Origin: Guadua angustifolia | Taxonomy: Eukaryota > Streptophyta > Magnoliopsida > Poales > Poaceae | DNA length: 64,000 nt | Reading direction: 5' to 3' | Assembly: GCA_036346375.1 (NCBI GenBank) | Contig: CM070501.1 | Coordinates: 55,655,326 to 55,719,325, forward strand | Part shown: positions 32,340 through 43,900 of the stretch, one piece after another | Layout: each line of letters opens with the position of its first letter | Numbering within the stretch: the first letter of the stretch is position 1 | Program-made: the position numbers and the translations under genes | The notes under the pieces: model-generated | What the model was told of the DNA's origin: nothing | Databases searched by the model: none | What the model saw: only the letters and a program-made list of their open reading frames with translations

Positions 32340-33010
32340 ATGGGTCGGCAGATAGTAGGTGCCCTAGCGGAGTACAGAAAGAGGCGAGGGAAAGCTTGCC
32401 TCAAGACGGGCGAGCGAAAGAAGAGGACACGACACGAGACTGTTCTCCCAGTTGGGCCGGACGGGCACGTGGCCCGCATCTTCCCAAAAAAATGGTGGGC
32501 CGCGAGCATTCAACCACGGCCGTCTGGGCGTCTTGGCGGGCTGATTCTCCTCAAGGCCCAAAACCCATTGGGCAAAGAGGCCGCCCGTATCGAGCGGTGA
32601 GACGCTCTCGGGCTCGGCGTGCGCCGTTCGGTGGGATCTGGGCTGAAGTCACCATCACCACGTCCACAACGTTTTTCGGGGGCCCGCTCCTTCCTTCATG
32701 CTCCATTGCTCCCCGATCTCGTCGACACTTATGCATGTATGTATCGGATTTGGGTAGGCCGGGCCTGCCTGTCTCGGAGGCGGGCCCGCCAGAACCCAAA
32801 GTAGCGGGCGCTCGCACCACCAGCCGGTTTTGCGATCCGTTCCTCGTATTGGGCTTCTCAAGTCCGAGGCCTCCTGGGTATCGGCATGTCGCATTATTTG
32901 GGCTGGGTTGTAATTTCCAGACCTTCGTCCCATATTTCGGCCTCCATTCTTTACGCTACCAAAGCTTTAGATTTCTCTGTGTGGCGGTAGCAAATTGCTC
33001 CATTTAGTCA
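32340..33010. other. GC-rich segment with overlapping frames, unrecognised
   Basis: A 203-codon + frame (32396-33007) overlaps 60-92 codon frames on both strands. The residues (Pro, Arg and Gly rich) show no domain. Abrupt composition change at both borders suggests an inserted or captured segment, but no terminal repeats were identified. Confidence 0.35.
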
Positions 33011-33172
33011 CAACTCACAAATTTACGTCGTTTTACATTTTAACACGGTATTTGAACCACAATTTTAACTAGTAATTTTTATTGTGACATATTTATAACA
33101 TTCATTTCCTAGCTATATTCCTGCAAAATCTCTCCTATCCATAACAGAACATTTACAAGAATGTCTGCAGGC

Positions 33173-34532
33173 TCTTATACTACCCCTCATATTAGTGGAA
33201 GAGTTCGCGTGCTGTGGTTCATTTGAGCCGAGCCGGCGGCTCGGCTCGAGCCGGCCGGCCGGCTCGCTCAAAATTTTTTTTGCGAATAAGTCCTTTTGTA
33301 AATTACGAACAGGTCCTTCGCGATTTTTTGAGAGAGGAAGATTTTTTTCCTCTACATTCGCGTTCAGGTCCTCGTGCGCCATTTTACGAAAATAACCTCC
33401 CGTTAGATTTAAATCGCGAACAAGCCATTTTCTAATTTTTCAGGATAGCGGACAGGTCCAAAAACGTAACATTCAGGTCCTTGCTCTTAACGTCTAGGTC
33501 CTTTCTCCGTTTTTCCCGGAAAAAATGTTTTTGTCGCTAGAAATACGTGTGCAGCTCTATCTCTAGACTTTTTCCCCACCTCGATTTCCCATCTCGAACT
33601 CTAATATTTTTTAAAGCATATATTATTACTCTACGAACGCATCGGTCTCTGATATTTTTTAAAACATGTATTATTACTCCGTGAACGCATATAGTGTTAA
33701 GCTCGACAAAAGAAGGTTGTCATCTCTAATAATTTTTCACCTTTTTCCCTCTAGACTTTTTCCCCTTTCGGTTTTCTATTTGGATCTCAATATTTTCCAA
33801 ATAATTAAATCGAATGAGATATTTCTACACCTCTATCTCTCTGCTTTTCCCCGTTTAGCTCATTATTTCGACGATTTAAAAATAAAAGGCAGAAAAAAAG
33901 AAATCCATCTGAAAAAAGCGACGCGCGACGTGTTACGCCGTGAGTCTCTAATATTTTTTTAAAACATGTCCTTTCTCCGTTTCCTCGGAAAAAAAAATAT
34001 TCTCGTCGCCAGAAATATTTGTGCAGATCTATCTCTAGACTTTTTTCCCAGCTCAATTTCCCACCTCGATCTCTGATATTTTTTAAAACATGTATTATTA
34101 CTCCGCGAACGCGTCGATCTCTAATATTTTTTAAAACATGTATTATTACTCATGACAGCCAGAGAGTGTTAAGCTTCGACAAAAGAAGGTTGTCATCTCT
34201 AATATTTTTCACCCTTTTCCTCTAGACTTTTTCCCTGCGGTTTTCCAACTCGGTCTCCAATATTTTTCAAATAATTCATCAAAAGAGATACTTCTACAAC
34301 TCTATCTCTCTATTTTCCCCCCGTTTCGCTCATTATTTTGACGATTTAAAAAATTAAATGCATAAAAAAAAAAGCTTTTTCTTGAATAAACGACACGCCA
34401 CAAGCGTAACAAATTTTGTGTCCTTTCAGCCGTTTCGTTCATTATTTTGACAATTTAAAAAATAAAACGCTGCCAGAAAAAAATTACAAAAAACGACGCG
34501 CGCGGCGTGTTACGCCGCGAAAATTTTTCTAG
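33173..34532 (+). mobile_element. Non-autonomous Helitron A
   Basis: The 3' end has a hairpin with a 7-bp stem, CGCGGCG-TGTTA-CGCCGCG (34501-34519), followed nine bases later by CTAG (34529-34532) and then T, the Helitron 3' signature. The 5' end is placed at TCTTATACTACCCCTC, similar to the Helitron TC start, but the preceding base is C instead of the expected A, so it is approximate. The interior is AT-rich with repeated blocks (CTCTAATATTTTTTAAAACA) and weaker internal copies of the terminal hairpin (for example CGACGTGTTACGCCGTG near 33924). No RepHel protein. The first ~300 bases match Helitron B. Confidence 0.72.
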
Positions 34533-36147
34533 TTTATTACATGCTTCAAGGAGGATACGTTGCTTTGAGTTGCTCCTGCTGTCTCGTTGTACCATCCGTA
34601 TTAAATTGAGCTACTTAACCGAATTGCACCCTCTCTGGGCAGAGTCACATGAATCACCTCACCTCTGAATTCTGGTAGCCACTGGCAATTCCTTTATGTG
34701 GCAGCCAGTGGTATGTTTTGATTCAAACAGGGCGAGAAATTTTGTGCCCTGAGAGAGACTGAACTTGTGATTTGGAGTAGTAAGTTCCCTTTCTTGGATA
34801 GAAAGAAAGTACTGAGGCAAACACACAGTCTTGACATTCTCAGAGCCACTTGTGATGGATTTACCTTTCGCTAACAGTGAGCAAATCCCCTCCCTTACTC
34901 CTTTTGTACTACATCACTGTATTGTTCCCTTTCTCTGAATAGCAGAAGTGATTCATTTTTTTCGACATCCTTACCCTAGGATGTAGGAAGATTGTCCAAC
35001 TTCTACTTCTGAAACGTGGACGACCAACTAAAACTGTCAGAACAGATCATTCGCATCTTATTCCAGGGGGGAAAAAGGCTTATTTAAACACCCTTCCAAT
35101 AATTCCTTTTAAAATTTGAGAGGTTGTTTCTGATCATCACGTGAAAAGGTTTTTGAGCATGGACGGTAGGAGATTTATGGAGATTTTGAATTTCACCAGA
35201 AAGAGGTTGTTTTATGTGTTCAAGATAATTTATTGAGATTGTTGGCCGTGAAGAAAAATACTGTGTGTTGGATGATGGCAGTCGCAAAATCTGTAAGATT
35301 TTTTTTTTTTTGGGGCAGTATGATGCGGATGCACAGACTGTAGCGTACGGGGAATTCCTTGAACATTTAATTCTGAATTGTGGGCAGCCAATTTAGAGCT
35401 TACCAGTGACTCAGCGAGGCAGTGACGTCCCGGCGATTCAATTATGTGCTTGCCTAAACAATTCTTTGAAACATTCCTGCGAAATGTTTCCGCTGGAACT
35501 GTGAGGTGGTCCTAAGCTAAAAGGCCATAGTGTTGGACCCTTGTTGAGATTTTAATTCTGAGTTTAATGTGACTGGCTGCCTGAGCGATAAAACAAAGAG
35601 CCACAGGAGCCACCCTCCCTCCCCGAATTTTCTTGGGTTTAGCAACACTTTAGATGGCCGCTTTTGGATCATATGTTCGGAAATAGTAGCAACATTCTTT
35701 GGTTGGTGCATCACTTCCATTGAAGGAGATTATTGACCGAGTCAATACTCTTCCATGAAAAACAGGCTCATATATTAGAGATCCATTTGAGCATAATGAT
35801 TATGCCTACAATCACGATTTAAAGAAAACCTTATCCCCTTTAGTAACAAACCAGTCGGAAACCAACAACAACCAATCATGGGCAATGACGAGAAGTCATA
35901 CGGTTCTATAAGCTCTGACCAATTAAACTGGTTGAGAGGTATGATAGTTTTCCATGTGATTAACGTGAAAGCGGTTATTGATGTATCAAGCAACTTACGG
36001 CAGCTAGGCAAGAGACACAACAATTGATAAAAGAAATGATGGTTCATCAAAAGACACAGCTATTCAAGACTCAATGATGACACATGCGTAAAGACAAAAG
36101 AAGCATTAGTATAAATTCGATAGGGGGCTATAGGTCCCAATTATTGA
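34533..36147. other. Unrecognised stretch of moderate complexity
   Basis: Less AT-rich than its surroundings and without obvious repeats, so it may hold transcribed or single-copy sequence. I could not assemble any exon set, and the frames (35084-35287 and 35517-35720, both minus) are short and unrecognised. Confidence 0.3.
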
Positions 36148-36150
36148 CAG

Positions 36151-36540
36151 TTGGTGCTAAAAGGAGGACAACATCAAGTTAGAGATCGCCATCGTGATAT
36201 TCCCGTATTCTGCCGATGGACGAGGAGAACAACTTTGATCTCATCGACTACACCTACCTCATAGACGAGGACTACGTCCTTGAGGAGGCAGCAGGTACAA
36301 TTTCTTCCTCGAGTATGTTTTCGAGGGAGAATCTACGTTGTCTACAATCCAACCCATTGGAACCAAGATGGTAGACACGTTGCTGCCACTGAAAAGCAAC
36401 TTTAAGGGTAAGTACTTTCCCACTCCTAGCTTAACTGGAGGGACAACTAACCATGATGTCAATGTCGTATATCCCAATGATGACCTCACTGACGATGTCA
36501 ACGCTGAAGTTCTAGCAAAATCATCTCCGTAACATATACT
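36151..36540 (+). mobile_element. Degenerate gypsy (Tat-like) start region
   Basis: TTATTGACAG followed by TTGGTGCTAAAAGGAGGAC looks like an LTR end plus the leader found in Tat-lineage gypsy elements. A short acidic frame (MDEENNFDLIDYTYL at 36216) then runs into stops. No LTR pair was identified, so this is a fragment. Confidence 0.35.
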
Positions 36541-36549
36541 CCGAGATCT

Positions 36550-37119
36550 TGACTACTACCTCTCCTTCAATAAGGATGGGACATTCTCACCCTCTATCTG
36601 CTCTGACTTTTGTGCATATACGACCATCAATTCTAATAAGATTGGCAAACAATGGGTGGCACGTCAATAATGTGTGGCTCAAGAGGACATGAAGACATTA
36701 AGATGGTCAATAAACCGTATACCTTCATCTGTGCGCAATTTGTATATTAGTCACTTCAGCACCCACTGGTTTATCAGTAACTTTGCCAGATACAATTCTT
36801 CTAAGTCCGTCCATTATTTCATTAGTGAAATAGATCACCAAACACTTTACCTCATCGGAGAGACATAGATAAATTGTACTGACAGCCTTCTGCTCCATCT
36901 TCTTCTAGTACTCGGCGGACGTCTTTTCCTATTTATCCCCTTCGAGAGCAGCAATCTCTTGATGTATAAAGACATCCTGCACCACACACTGCCACACGTC
37001 GAAATTTCCTCCACCAACAAATTTCTCCTCTTGATTTCACATTACCGACATTGATCTTGATTTTGTGCCACCTGACGCATTACCGATCTTTTATCAATCA
37101 AGCATTGGCTCTAATAGCA
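36550..37119 (-). mobile_element. Ty1-copia remnant with gag start and primer site
   Basis: On the minus strand, TGCTATTAGAGCCA (37119 down to 37106) matches 12 of 14 bases of the initiator-tRNA-Met primer site. Downstream, shifting minus frames give copia gag-like words: NFDVWQCVVQDVFIHQEIAAL near 36940-37010 in split frames, then EQKAVSTIYLCLSDEVKCL near 36840-36900. Stops and frame changes are present. The matching LTR would lie to the right of 37120, but its far end was not found. Confidence 0.6.
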
Positions 37120-37324
37120 CTTGTTAGTTGTTACACTCCAATACCTCTTCTTAAGCGCAATAGTCATCGTATTGATCAATGTTTGTATGATATGGCAGGA
37201 GAATACACGGTCTCAAGAATGAAAAAGATGAATCTCGTGAGAACCAAAATAACAACATTGAAGCAACCATGACGAGAGAGAGCTTTGGCAAAACCGATCA
37301 CAAATTTTTTAAGCATAACCCTCT

Positions 37325-37470
37325 CATAGGGGTGCAATCGGTTCGGATAATTTTCGACTGACTGGATGGTTTCGGATTGAATACGGATAGCTTTCAGATT
37401 TTGGATAATCCGAGATGATTTTTAGATATTTTTGAAAAAAATAATTTAGATATATGAAAATCGGTAAAGC
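37325..37470. mobile_element. hAT-like end fragment
   Basis: AGGGGTGCAATCGGTTCGG and following TTCGGAT words resemble the end of the CGGTTCGG-type element near 2235-3293. No partner end was found. Confidence 0.35.
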
Positions 37471-37499
37471 TAGCCCAACCGCCCAAGTTAATAGCGAAC

Positions 37500-37815
37500 A
37501 GTTGAAAGCACAACCCTAACCTTCGCACCTCGGTCCTCCCCATCGATTCGGCACCCACACGCCACCGCCGCCCTCAGCACCTCCTACTGTCGCCCTTCGT
37601 CCCTCCCACTGGCACCATTGGCCCCTCCAGTCGCCACCCTCAGCCCTCTCGCCACAGCCCTTTGCCCCTCCCACCGCTACCCTGTGTCGTTCTCGCCACC
37701 CCTCCCACCATTGCCCTCTGTCCCTTCGGCCCCTACTTCTGTCCCTTCCACTACCGCCCTCTGCCCCTTCCACCGCCGCTCCTATTGCCGCCCTCTGCCC
37801 CTCCTGTGACTGGAG
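37500..37815. repeat. C-rich low-complexity tract
   Basis: Repeated CCCTCC, CGCCCTCTGCCCCT and CCACCGC words. The Pro-rich and Gly-rich frames on both strands (37516-37809) are composition artefacts. Confidence 0.7.
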
Positions 37816-38340
37816 GCATCACCTGGCCGATAGCGAGCGAGGAGGAAGGCAACGATTGGAGGCTGGCCGATGGTGAGTCAAAACGGGCGCGGCGCGACTC
37901 GGCAGAGCTCTGCTCAGCCGGTGCGAACGTACTGGGGACGCGCGCGCGGCACGGCGTGCAAATTATGCACGCACGCACATGCATTCGCGCAGGACGTACG
38001 TACGGTGCTCTCAGCATCGGTTTCAGGGGCGTCGCCCTGCCCCTGGCCCTGTACCTGTACGAGTGAGTCAGTGCAGATCGAAATTCGCAGCGACTAGCGC
38101 CGCACTACTACATGTGTGGTTCCTCAACTAGCTCTAAGCATGATCTCTCGGGTCGGGGATATGACATATGAGTCGCCATTTGGTGTCGTGCCATTCTCGG
38201 GGTGTCGTAGTGCAAGTAGTAAAAGCAACTACGTATACAGTCCTTGCAGGTAGCAGCCGTATCTTTGAAAACTCCGATGCGCTACGATCTCGCGGTTGTT
38301 ACTGTCCAGCGCCCAGAGTTTTGTCGCGAAATTTTGTAGC
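37816..38340. other. Unannotated GC-rich stretch
   Basis: Several overlapping frames on both strands; no domain recognised. Confidence 0.35.
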
Positions 38341-38348
38341 ATTGGCAT

Positions 38349-38988
38349 TAGAGGTGGACGTCGTGCCGGTCCGGCACAGGTCCATCATGCTTCATATTTG
38401 AATTATATCGAACCGGCCCGACTCACATTTGGCGAGCCCATGCACGGTCTATTTGAACTCCATGCCTGTTTCGTGTTGTGTCGGCTCAGATCCAGCCCAT
38501 TTGTACTATTGTGACGAGAAGAAAAGAATCAGATACATATAGAGTTAAGACAGTGGACACAAATATTATAGAAAAAGAACTAAAATTTATTTATTCTTAG
38601 AACGAGGGGGTGTGCTGAATACGAGCAAGAGAGGGCAACGAGAGAGTGAGGAAGAGAGGCAATGGAGATTGAGAGAGATGGATAAGCGAGGAAGAAATTG
38701 AGAGAGAGCTGACCCGTCTCTCTTAGGTGTCGGCGGCGGTGTGGTGTTCATGTTGTTGGATACGTCCATAATGCTCACGCTCTGTGGGTCGATGATTTTC
38801 ATACTGAGTTTCTTCCTCATACCCTGGTCATCGGGGCCGATACGGTCCGTGCTACAGTGTCGTACCGGACCATGCCATCCATCGTGTCTAGTTCTCGGGC
38901 CCGGCACGGTCCATACTACAATGTCGTGCCGTGCCCATGTCGTGCCTCGAGCCGGGCCAAAATAACCCGGCCCGAGTGCCCACCTCTA
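38349..38988. mobile_element. Non-autonomous hAT, 8-bp duplication ATTGGCAT
   Basis: ATTGGCAT is exact at 38341-38348 and 38989-38996. The ends are TAGAGGTGGACG and, on the opposite strand, TAGAGGTGGGCA. The subterminal zones are full of GCCGGGCC, CGGCACGG and GTCGTGCC words. It is 640 bp with no transposase. Confidence 0.92.
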
Positions 38989-39145
38989 ATTGGCATACAT
39001 ACATCTGGAAAAAAATTGTTCTTTTAACATAATCTTCTTTCATTTTTGTTTGTGTTCCATGTGTTAGCCGGAAGTCAATAAACAGCTGTGTTGGCACTAC
39101 ACGTCCAACTGACACTACGCGTGCACACACACGGCAACACTTTTA

Positions 39146-39474
39146 GGCTGCCTTTGATTTGGGGTTAAACTAACTGGGTCAGCCAACCTTAGCCCAGCTA
39201 GGTTAGCTTAATCTAAGTTTTGTGTTTTGCGACCAACATATAAATTATTGTTTGGCTAGACTAGGTGGGTTAATTAGAAGTAGGAAAACAAAATTTAGGA
39301 GGTTGAGGGTTGCGCTGCGTTAGTTTAGCTTATTCCACCAATTTGGTGGGGGTTAATCCTGAGCTAGGATGGTTAAAAGGCTTTGGCCAGATTAAGTAAA
39401 TCCTCCCTAATTCAAGGATGTTTGACGAATTAAATCCCTAAACCACCTCTTAAATCCTAAACCAAATGGAGACC
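39146..39474. mobile_element. Tourist-like MITE
   Basis: The left end GGCTGCCTTTGATTTGGGG and the right end CCTAAACCAAATGGAGACC are imperfect inverted repeats. Flanks are TTA and TCA. The interior holds mirrored GGTTAA and TTAACC words with AACC-rich runs. Confidence 0.65.
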
Positions 39475-39912
39475 TCAACTTCCCTTTACATAAGAGCACA
39501 ACCATATGTTCACATGTTGACGCACATGGACACACTAAACATATGGAAGCTAACAACCTCAACTTGCAAGTCTGTTACATTAGTAGAGGAAGCGTATCCT
39601 CTCCCGTTATGGCAGGGAGTAATACTGCCCCTGCACGTGGGGCCAGCAGAGGATCTACAAGCATTGGTGGGGCAACGGGAAAAGAAAGAAAGCAGTACTT
39701 CGAAGTACACCTGATGTTAGAAAAACGGTGCAAGGTTTGCCGATCCAATGCTGAGCCTTTGCTGGTGAGTATAGTACGTAGCTAATAGCTATCGGTCAAC
39801 TAATCTCGATTCAGCCGGTGGTTACATATGCAAGCTCCAGATTTTCGAATCCTCTTCCTCTCTCAGGTCTAAACGTCTAAGCTAAAAGTAGTGCTATTCC
39901 TAGCGGTATACT
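39475..39912. other. Unannotated stretch
   Basis: An 80-codon + frame at 39543-39785 is unrecognised. No splice or repeat context supports it. Confidence 0.35.
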
Positions 39913-40667
39913 TCATATATTAAAGATCGCAGAGTTCCCGGCCGGAGAGCGCGTCCACGCGTCCTCCTTGGCACTTTTGCAAAAAAACCCCTCCTATTTC
40001 TTGAAATTACGGATAGGTCCCTGTAAGTTACGAATAGGTCATTCGCGATTTTTTGTGAGAGAAAGATTTTTTTTTCTAAATCGCATTTGGGTCCCTCGTG
40101 CGCCGTTTTACGGAAAAACGCTCCCGTTAAATTCAAATCGCGAACAAGCCCTTTTCTAATTTTTTAGGATAGTGAATAGGTCCAAAAACGTAACATTTAG
40201 GTCCTTGCTCTTTACGTCTAGGTCCTTTCTCCGTTTTTCGCGGAAAAAAATGTTTTCGTCACCAGAAAAATGTGTTCAGCTCCGTTCTTTCCGGAAAAAA
40301 TATTTTCGTGCTCCGTTTTCCTCGTTTTTCCCGGGAAAAATGTTTTCGTGGTCCGTTTTCTCTCCGAGAAAAACACAAATTTGTTTTTCGTTCACGCGCG
40401 CGACGTGCGCCGCGCTTAGTCCTTTCTCCATTTTTCCGAAAAAAATGTTTTCGTGCTCCGTTTTTCCCGGAAAAAATGTTTTTGTGCTCCGTTTTTCCTC
40501 GCTTTTCCAAAAAAAAATCGTGGTCCGTTTTTTCTCTGAGAAAAACACAAATTTGTTTTTCGTTCACGCGCGCGGCAAAATTTGTTTTCGTGATCCGTTT
40601 TTCTCCGAAAAAACATAAATTTGTTTTCCGTTCACGCGCGCGGCGTGCGCCACGCTTATTGTTCTAG
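39913..40667 (+). mobile_element. Non-autonomous Helitron B
   Basis: The 3' end shows GCGTG-CGC-CACGC (40643-40655), eight bases, then CTAG (40664-40667) and T. The first 300 bases align by eye with Helitron A (shared phrases such as AATAGGTCCAAAAACGTAAC and GTCTAGGTCCTTTCTCCG). The interior repeats a block ending in TTTGTTTTTCGTTCACGCGC, and an extra hairpin-like CGCGACGTGCGCCGCGC appears at about 40398. The 5' end (TCATATATTAAAG) is approximate. Frames across it are repeat artefacts. Confidence 0.72.
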
Positions 40668-40981
40668 TCTTCTCAACGGTAACGAAAAATAGACTACTAT
40701 CTGTACCAAGCTCACTGACTAGGGAGAATCCCAAGTATGAGCCAGTAGCCTAATTAATTTGTAATTAAACTACCGATGCCCAACTTGCCTGCTCTCTCGT
40801 ACGTGCCCGCACCGTTTCGCACTGTTTGTCCCAATCTACGTACCGGACAGATATCGAACAGGTACTATATTAAAAAATAGTTAATGATTATTATCGAAAC
40901 ATGCATGTCCTACAAAATGTATCACAAGTACTTAAAATTTTTTATAGCATTAAAGTATAGATAAAGAATTTTTAAAAATAC
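40668..40981. other. Unannotated stretch
   Basis: No feature recognised between Helitron B and the start of the large LTR. Confidence 0.4.
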
Positions 40982-43900
40982 TGTAACAACCACGCTCTTG
41001 ATTATTCAACAGAAACATTATGAAAGGATACATTCCTACGTAGTTAAGAAAGATTAGTAAAGGAAGGGCATCCACGTTCTGCAGGAAAAAAAAACATATC
41101 ATAAGGCCTATGTAAGCACTCACCACTCACCCCAAGCCGTTGTTGCCTCTAACATCCTATAAATTTACATATTTTTGGTTTAATTATTATTTAGAATTTT
41201 CTGGTAATTTTCCTTATTTTTATGGATTTTGTAAAAGCCTTTTTCATTTTCACTTTTACAAAAAGAATTTATGCAGAAAATTTATAAGATTAAAAATTCT
41301 GAAAATAATTTTATTCAGTTTCAAATATTCCAAAGTATTTTTGAGAATTTTTATAAGATTTTCAGAGCTTTTATTCTATTTTTACCAAAGCTAGTTTTCT
41401 CTCAGCTCAATTTAATTAAAAAAAAGAAATGGCTAGTGAGACCAGACCCCACCTGTCAAATCTTCTTCTAGCTTCAGCCAACCTGCAGAGAATGTTCTTC
41501 TCTCGCTCTCCTCCACTAAAAGCAAATTGGAGATTCAAATCTCTATGATTTCTTACGCCAAAAATTCCCAAATTAATGCCAAATCAATCCCCGTCGCATC
41601 ATCAACCTTCCATAGCAATTTCCCCATCAAATGCCCTCATTTTGCCCAAATTTCGCGAAAACCATCAATGACCTTCCTTTTCCGGCCATCGTCGTTCTCG
41701 CCGCCGATTGCGTTCCCTACGATCCTCGTCTTGCCCTATAAAAGGGACCATCAGGTGCCTCATTGAGAGAGCAACCCATTTTGCCACTTCCTGCAAGCTA
41801 GTTCACTGTCGTTTCGCTAGAAATCACAAAAATGTGAGCATACCGCCTTTTTCTTCTGGTCACCGCGTTTTCCTCCCCTCCGACCGGCCTGGCTGCCTCT
41901 CCCCTCCCTCCGTTCCCGTGAAGACCGGCAGGTACAGAGAGCAACAGTGCCTTGCGTGAGCAGCCAGAGAAAAAAAGAGTCAAAAAAATAGAAAAAAAGA
42001 GAAAAGGAAAAATAGCTGTTGACATCATTTTGCATAGTAATCCAGAGTTCCCTTTGGAAAAAAAATTCAAAAATTCAGAAAATCCCTTTTCCTTTCTAAA
42101 GTTCCGAGAGCCCGTTTTCACTCGTTCAAACTCCATTTGGCTCTGCTTTTCTTCCAAAATTTATCTAAAATTCTAAATTTACCTTTTATGTTAGTTTGAT
42201 ATTTCATTTGAATTAATTTGGATTTTATATGAAATTGGTTGTTTTTCGTGTATAGATTTGAGAGAGTCGAACAGTTCCCTGTCGTCAATCTCGAGCATCA
42301 ACTCTTAGACCAAGGCAAGTTACACATCCTTGAACATGTTGACCCTAGAATTTAAAAATTATATTTTTATTCAAATTATTGCATGTGTAGTTTTATTAAT
42401 GTAATTTAAATCCCAATTTTAAATGATTAGTTACTCCTAATTGTTATGACCTCAATTGACTTTGAAATATTCATACCTTGACACTTTAGAGCAAAATATC
42501 ACTCATTGATACATTATTATAGTATTAACTAGTGCTATATAGTTAATGACTTAAACATGCTTAGCCATGAATTTAGGGTTTTTAGGGGATTTATGCCAAA
42601 CCAAGATTTATGTTGAAAATAAAGTTATTCCTTAGTGTCGATGCACTATGGGATGTTACGAAAGACGATATTATTCAAAAGAAAGTGAATGTGGTTTGGA
42701 TCAAGCGATAATGGTTGACTGGTGGGTGCGTGATGCACGAGGGTTGTGGAAAGCTCGTCTAGTCAATTAAGAACCGATCTGTGTTACGCTGAATGTAAAG
42801 CCTTATCATACTACCACAAGTCTGGAATAGGACAGATCTGCCATCCGTATTGTGACATACCATGGACAGTCGTGCCATTAGGTTGAAAGTAGTAGCGAGT
42901 GTAAAGGTTGCCACTCAGCCAAGAGGAGGCTTCTAGACTGGGCGGTTTAACCCTACCAGCGGTGAAATCTTAGCGGGCATGACTACGTAGATAGAGCTTT
43001 ATAGGGGCTTTGTCATAATTTGCTCTGCCGACACACCAAAGAAAGTGTGTATTTGGCTAAAAGGAGATAATCATGTGTTGTGTGTAAAGTTGTACAACCT
43101 CTATAGAGTGTAAAACTAATTGATTAGCCGCGTCCGCGGTCATGGGCATACCGAGCAAGCCTTTCACGAACTAGATTTTAATGTTTTCAAAATGACTTCA
43201 AAAAGGTGTTTTTGGATGGAGTGATTCCATTAATTAGGAAGAGTTGGGTTAACTCCAGGAGGGATTCTTGTGCTGAATTTTGTTAAAAGAATACCCTTCT
43301 TAAAATTGTGCCTTTAAAAAATACTACATTATTGAAACAACTTGCTGCTTTATGCTAAACTCAATTATATAACCTTCCTTTGTATCAATTGCATTAATAC
43401 TGCATTTACTGTGTGACTTGTTGAGTACTGTTGTACTCACCCTTGCTTACTCTATCTTTAGAGGAGTATCTCTACTGTCGGCGTATTCCACCGGACAGGC
43501 CCGAGTCTACCGACCAGGTTTGGTTCAGTAGGAGGGCGTCTTTGCGGCTGGCAAACCCTAACGAGTGAAAACCCTAAGGACTCCCACGCGAAGGACTTTG
43601 GAGTCTATGAACTAGGATGATACACAGATTTTAACTAGGTTCAGGCCCCCCTCAGCCAGGGTAATAGCCTTACGTCCTGTTAGATCTTTTATCGAGTGTT
43701 TGAAGCAAGTACAAAGCTTTGGAGTTACAAGTTCTTCCTTAGGCTCTACCGCTTGAACTCTAGGTTGTCCCCCCCTCTCATGCACCCGAGTACCCTTATA
43801 TAGGCCAGGCTATCGGGGGTAGGTAAAAGGGGGTCATCATGCTGATCTTCATACATTTATTACTCCTTCTTGTGCTGTCTCGTTTCTTCAGCCTCATTAA

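Noticed and set aside
40172..40667. Phe/Lys/Ser-rich frames of 131-148 codons
   Set aside because: They come from the internal repeats of Helitron B and occur in several frames on both strands.
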